Positions 63,397-64,000 of a DNA stretch of 64,000 nucleotides are shown piece after piece; positions within the stretch are counted from its first letter, which is position 1; every line of letters starts with the position of its first letter. The notes under the pieces are model-generated. The model did not search any database. It was not told the origin of the DNA and worked only from the letters and a program-made list of their open reading frames with translations. The stretch lies in assembly GCA_900541875.1 (NCBI GenBank), contig UQLF01000005.1, forward strand, positions 1-64,000, in the 5' to 3' direction. The position numbers and the translations under genes are program-made. Source of the stretch: an uncultured Collinsella sp. GTDB taxonomy: Bacteria > Actinomycetota > Coriobacteriia > Coriobacteriales > Coriobacteriaceae.

Positions 63397-64000
63397 TTAA
63401 GCGGAAACTGCGGCGGAAGCAGTGTTGGTCTCGTCCTCGTCGGTCCAAGCGTGCTTGGGCATGGGACGGAAAATCTGGAAGAGCATCGCAACCAGCAGCA
63501 CAATGGCCACAACCGTCCAGATACCAAACTGCCCAAGGACAAGCAGGTTGTAGAACTGGTTGATGAACAGGCCGATGACCCAAGCGAAGGCGCACTCGTA
63601 GCCGATGGCAATCGCGGTCCACTTGCCAGAGTCCATCTGGTTGCGGATGGTGCCAATGGCGGCAAAGCACGGAGCGCACAGCAGGTTGAACGCGCCGAAG
63701 GCAACGCAAGCGCCCATGGTGGGGAACATGCCGGCAAACGCGGTCCACAGGCTCGGGTCGGTCTCGCCCGCGTCGGCGACGGACAGCAGCGATCCGGCGG
63801 TGGCGACGACGTTCTCCTTAGCGACAAGGCCAGAGACAGTCAGCGCGGTTGCCTGCCAGGTGCTAAAGCCGAGCGGGGCGAAGATCCAAGCGACCAGGTT
63901 GCCCAGCATGGCGAGCACGGAGTAGTCCATGAACTCCTCGGGGATGCCCTCCATGGCAGGCAGGAAGCCAAAGGCGCCGTTGTAGCTACCAAAGTTGGAG
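63397..64000 (-). CDS. feoB: Ferrous iron transporter FeoB, C-terminal part (gene runs off the window)
   Basis: About 200 residues of the membrane domain: SYNGAFGFLPAMEGIPEEF, LGNLVAWIFAPLGFSTWQAT, LVAKENVVAT, and CVAFGAFNLLCAPCFAAIGT with the second conserved cysteine motif. The N-terminal GTPase lies beyond 64000. FeoB imports Fe2+ in anaerobes. It is followed by the Cys-rich partner gene. Confidence 0.93.
   Translation of the reverse strand, partial: SNFGSYNGAFGFLPAMEGIPEEFMDYSVLAMLGNLVAWIFAPLGFSTWQATALTVSGLVAKENVVATAGSLLSVADAGETDPSLWTAFAGMFPTMGACVAFGAFNLLCAPCFAAIGTIRNQMDSGKWTAIAIGYECAFAWVIGLFINQFYNLLVLGQFGIWTVVAIVLLVAMLFQIFRPMPKHAWTDEDETNTASAAVSA

Overview
The window looks like a chromosomal segment of a high-GC Gram-positive gut anaerobe of the Coriobacteriia, most likely Collinsella or a close relative. 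This is inferred from the GC-rich codon use, the GatCAB/LigA/GlnA sequence types, LPXTG pili with a class C sortase, an actinobacterial orphan OmpR-type regulator next to glnA, and FeoB with its Cys-rich partner. No rRNA, tRNA, CRISPR array, transposase or prophage was seen. Most genes lie on the minus strand.

Layout. 1-3.7 kb: gatC-gatA-gatB. 4-14.5 kb: a cell-surface and conflict region holding a class C sortase, an AbiEi/AbiEii-like pair with its own palindromic operator, a possible type I toxin/antisense-RNA pair, and a three-gene pilus operon. The tip-adhesin gene of that operon is split by a seven-G tract just after the signal peptide (phase variation or an indel). 14.9-26.7 kb: HAD phosphatase, MFS exporter, moaA and a moaC-mobB fusion, a PD-(D/E)XK-like protein bracketed by palindromes, a heterodimeric ABC exporter, and a MATE pump behind a MerR-type promoter. 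26.9-34.2 kb: PIN toxin/antitoxin, ligA, an HtrA protease, the GlnR-like regulator and glnA.

34.3-62.9 kb is largely one metabolic system, cytosolic breakdown of pectin oligomers. A GPH-type symporter imports oligomers. A GH28 enzyme, a pectin methylesterase-acetylesterase fusion, a second esterase, an SGNH esterase and a GH105 hydrolase cut and deacylate them, all without signal peptides. UxaC, UxaB and UxaA carry galacturonate to 2-keto-3-deoxygluconate (KDG). A DhuI-like isomerase and a KduD/DhuD-like dehydrogenase do the same for the unsaturated sugar. KdgK and Eda split KDG into pyruvate and glyceraldehyde 3-phosphate. Palindromes of the form TAGGTGAACGTTCACCTA precede kduD, the GH105 operon, the symporter and uxaCBA, and the LacI-type gene at 61.8-62.9 kb is the natural candidate regulator. 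A second LacI gene at 34.3 kb, with its own operators, probably controls kdgK. The window ends in feoB.

The intergenic DNA is unusually rich in long perfect hairpins. At least five families recur inside the window. Two families keep complementary arms while the arm sequence changes, and one family brackets the nuclease-like gene.
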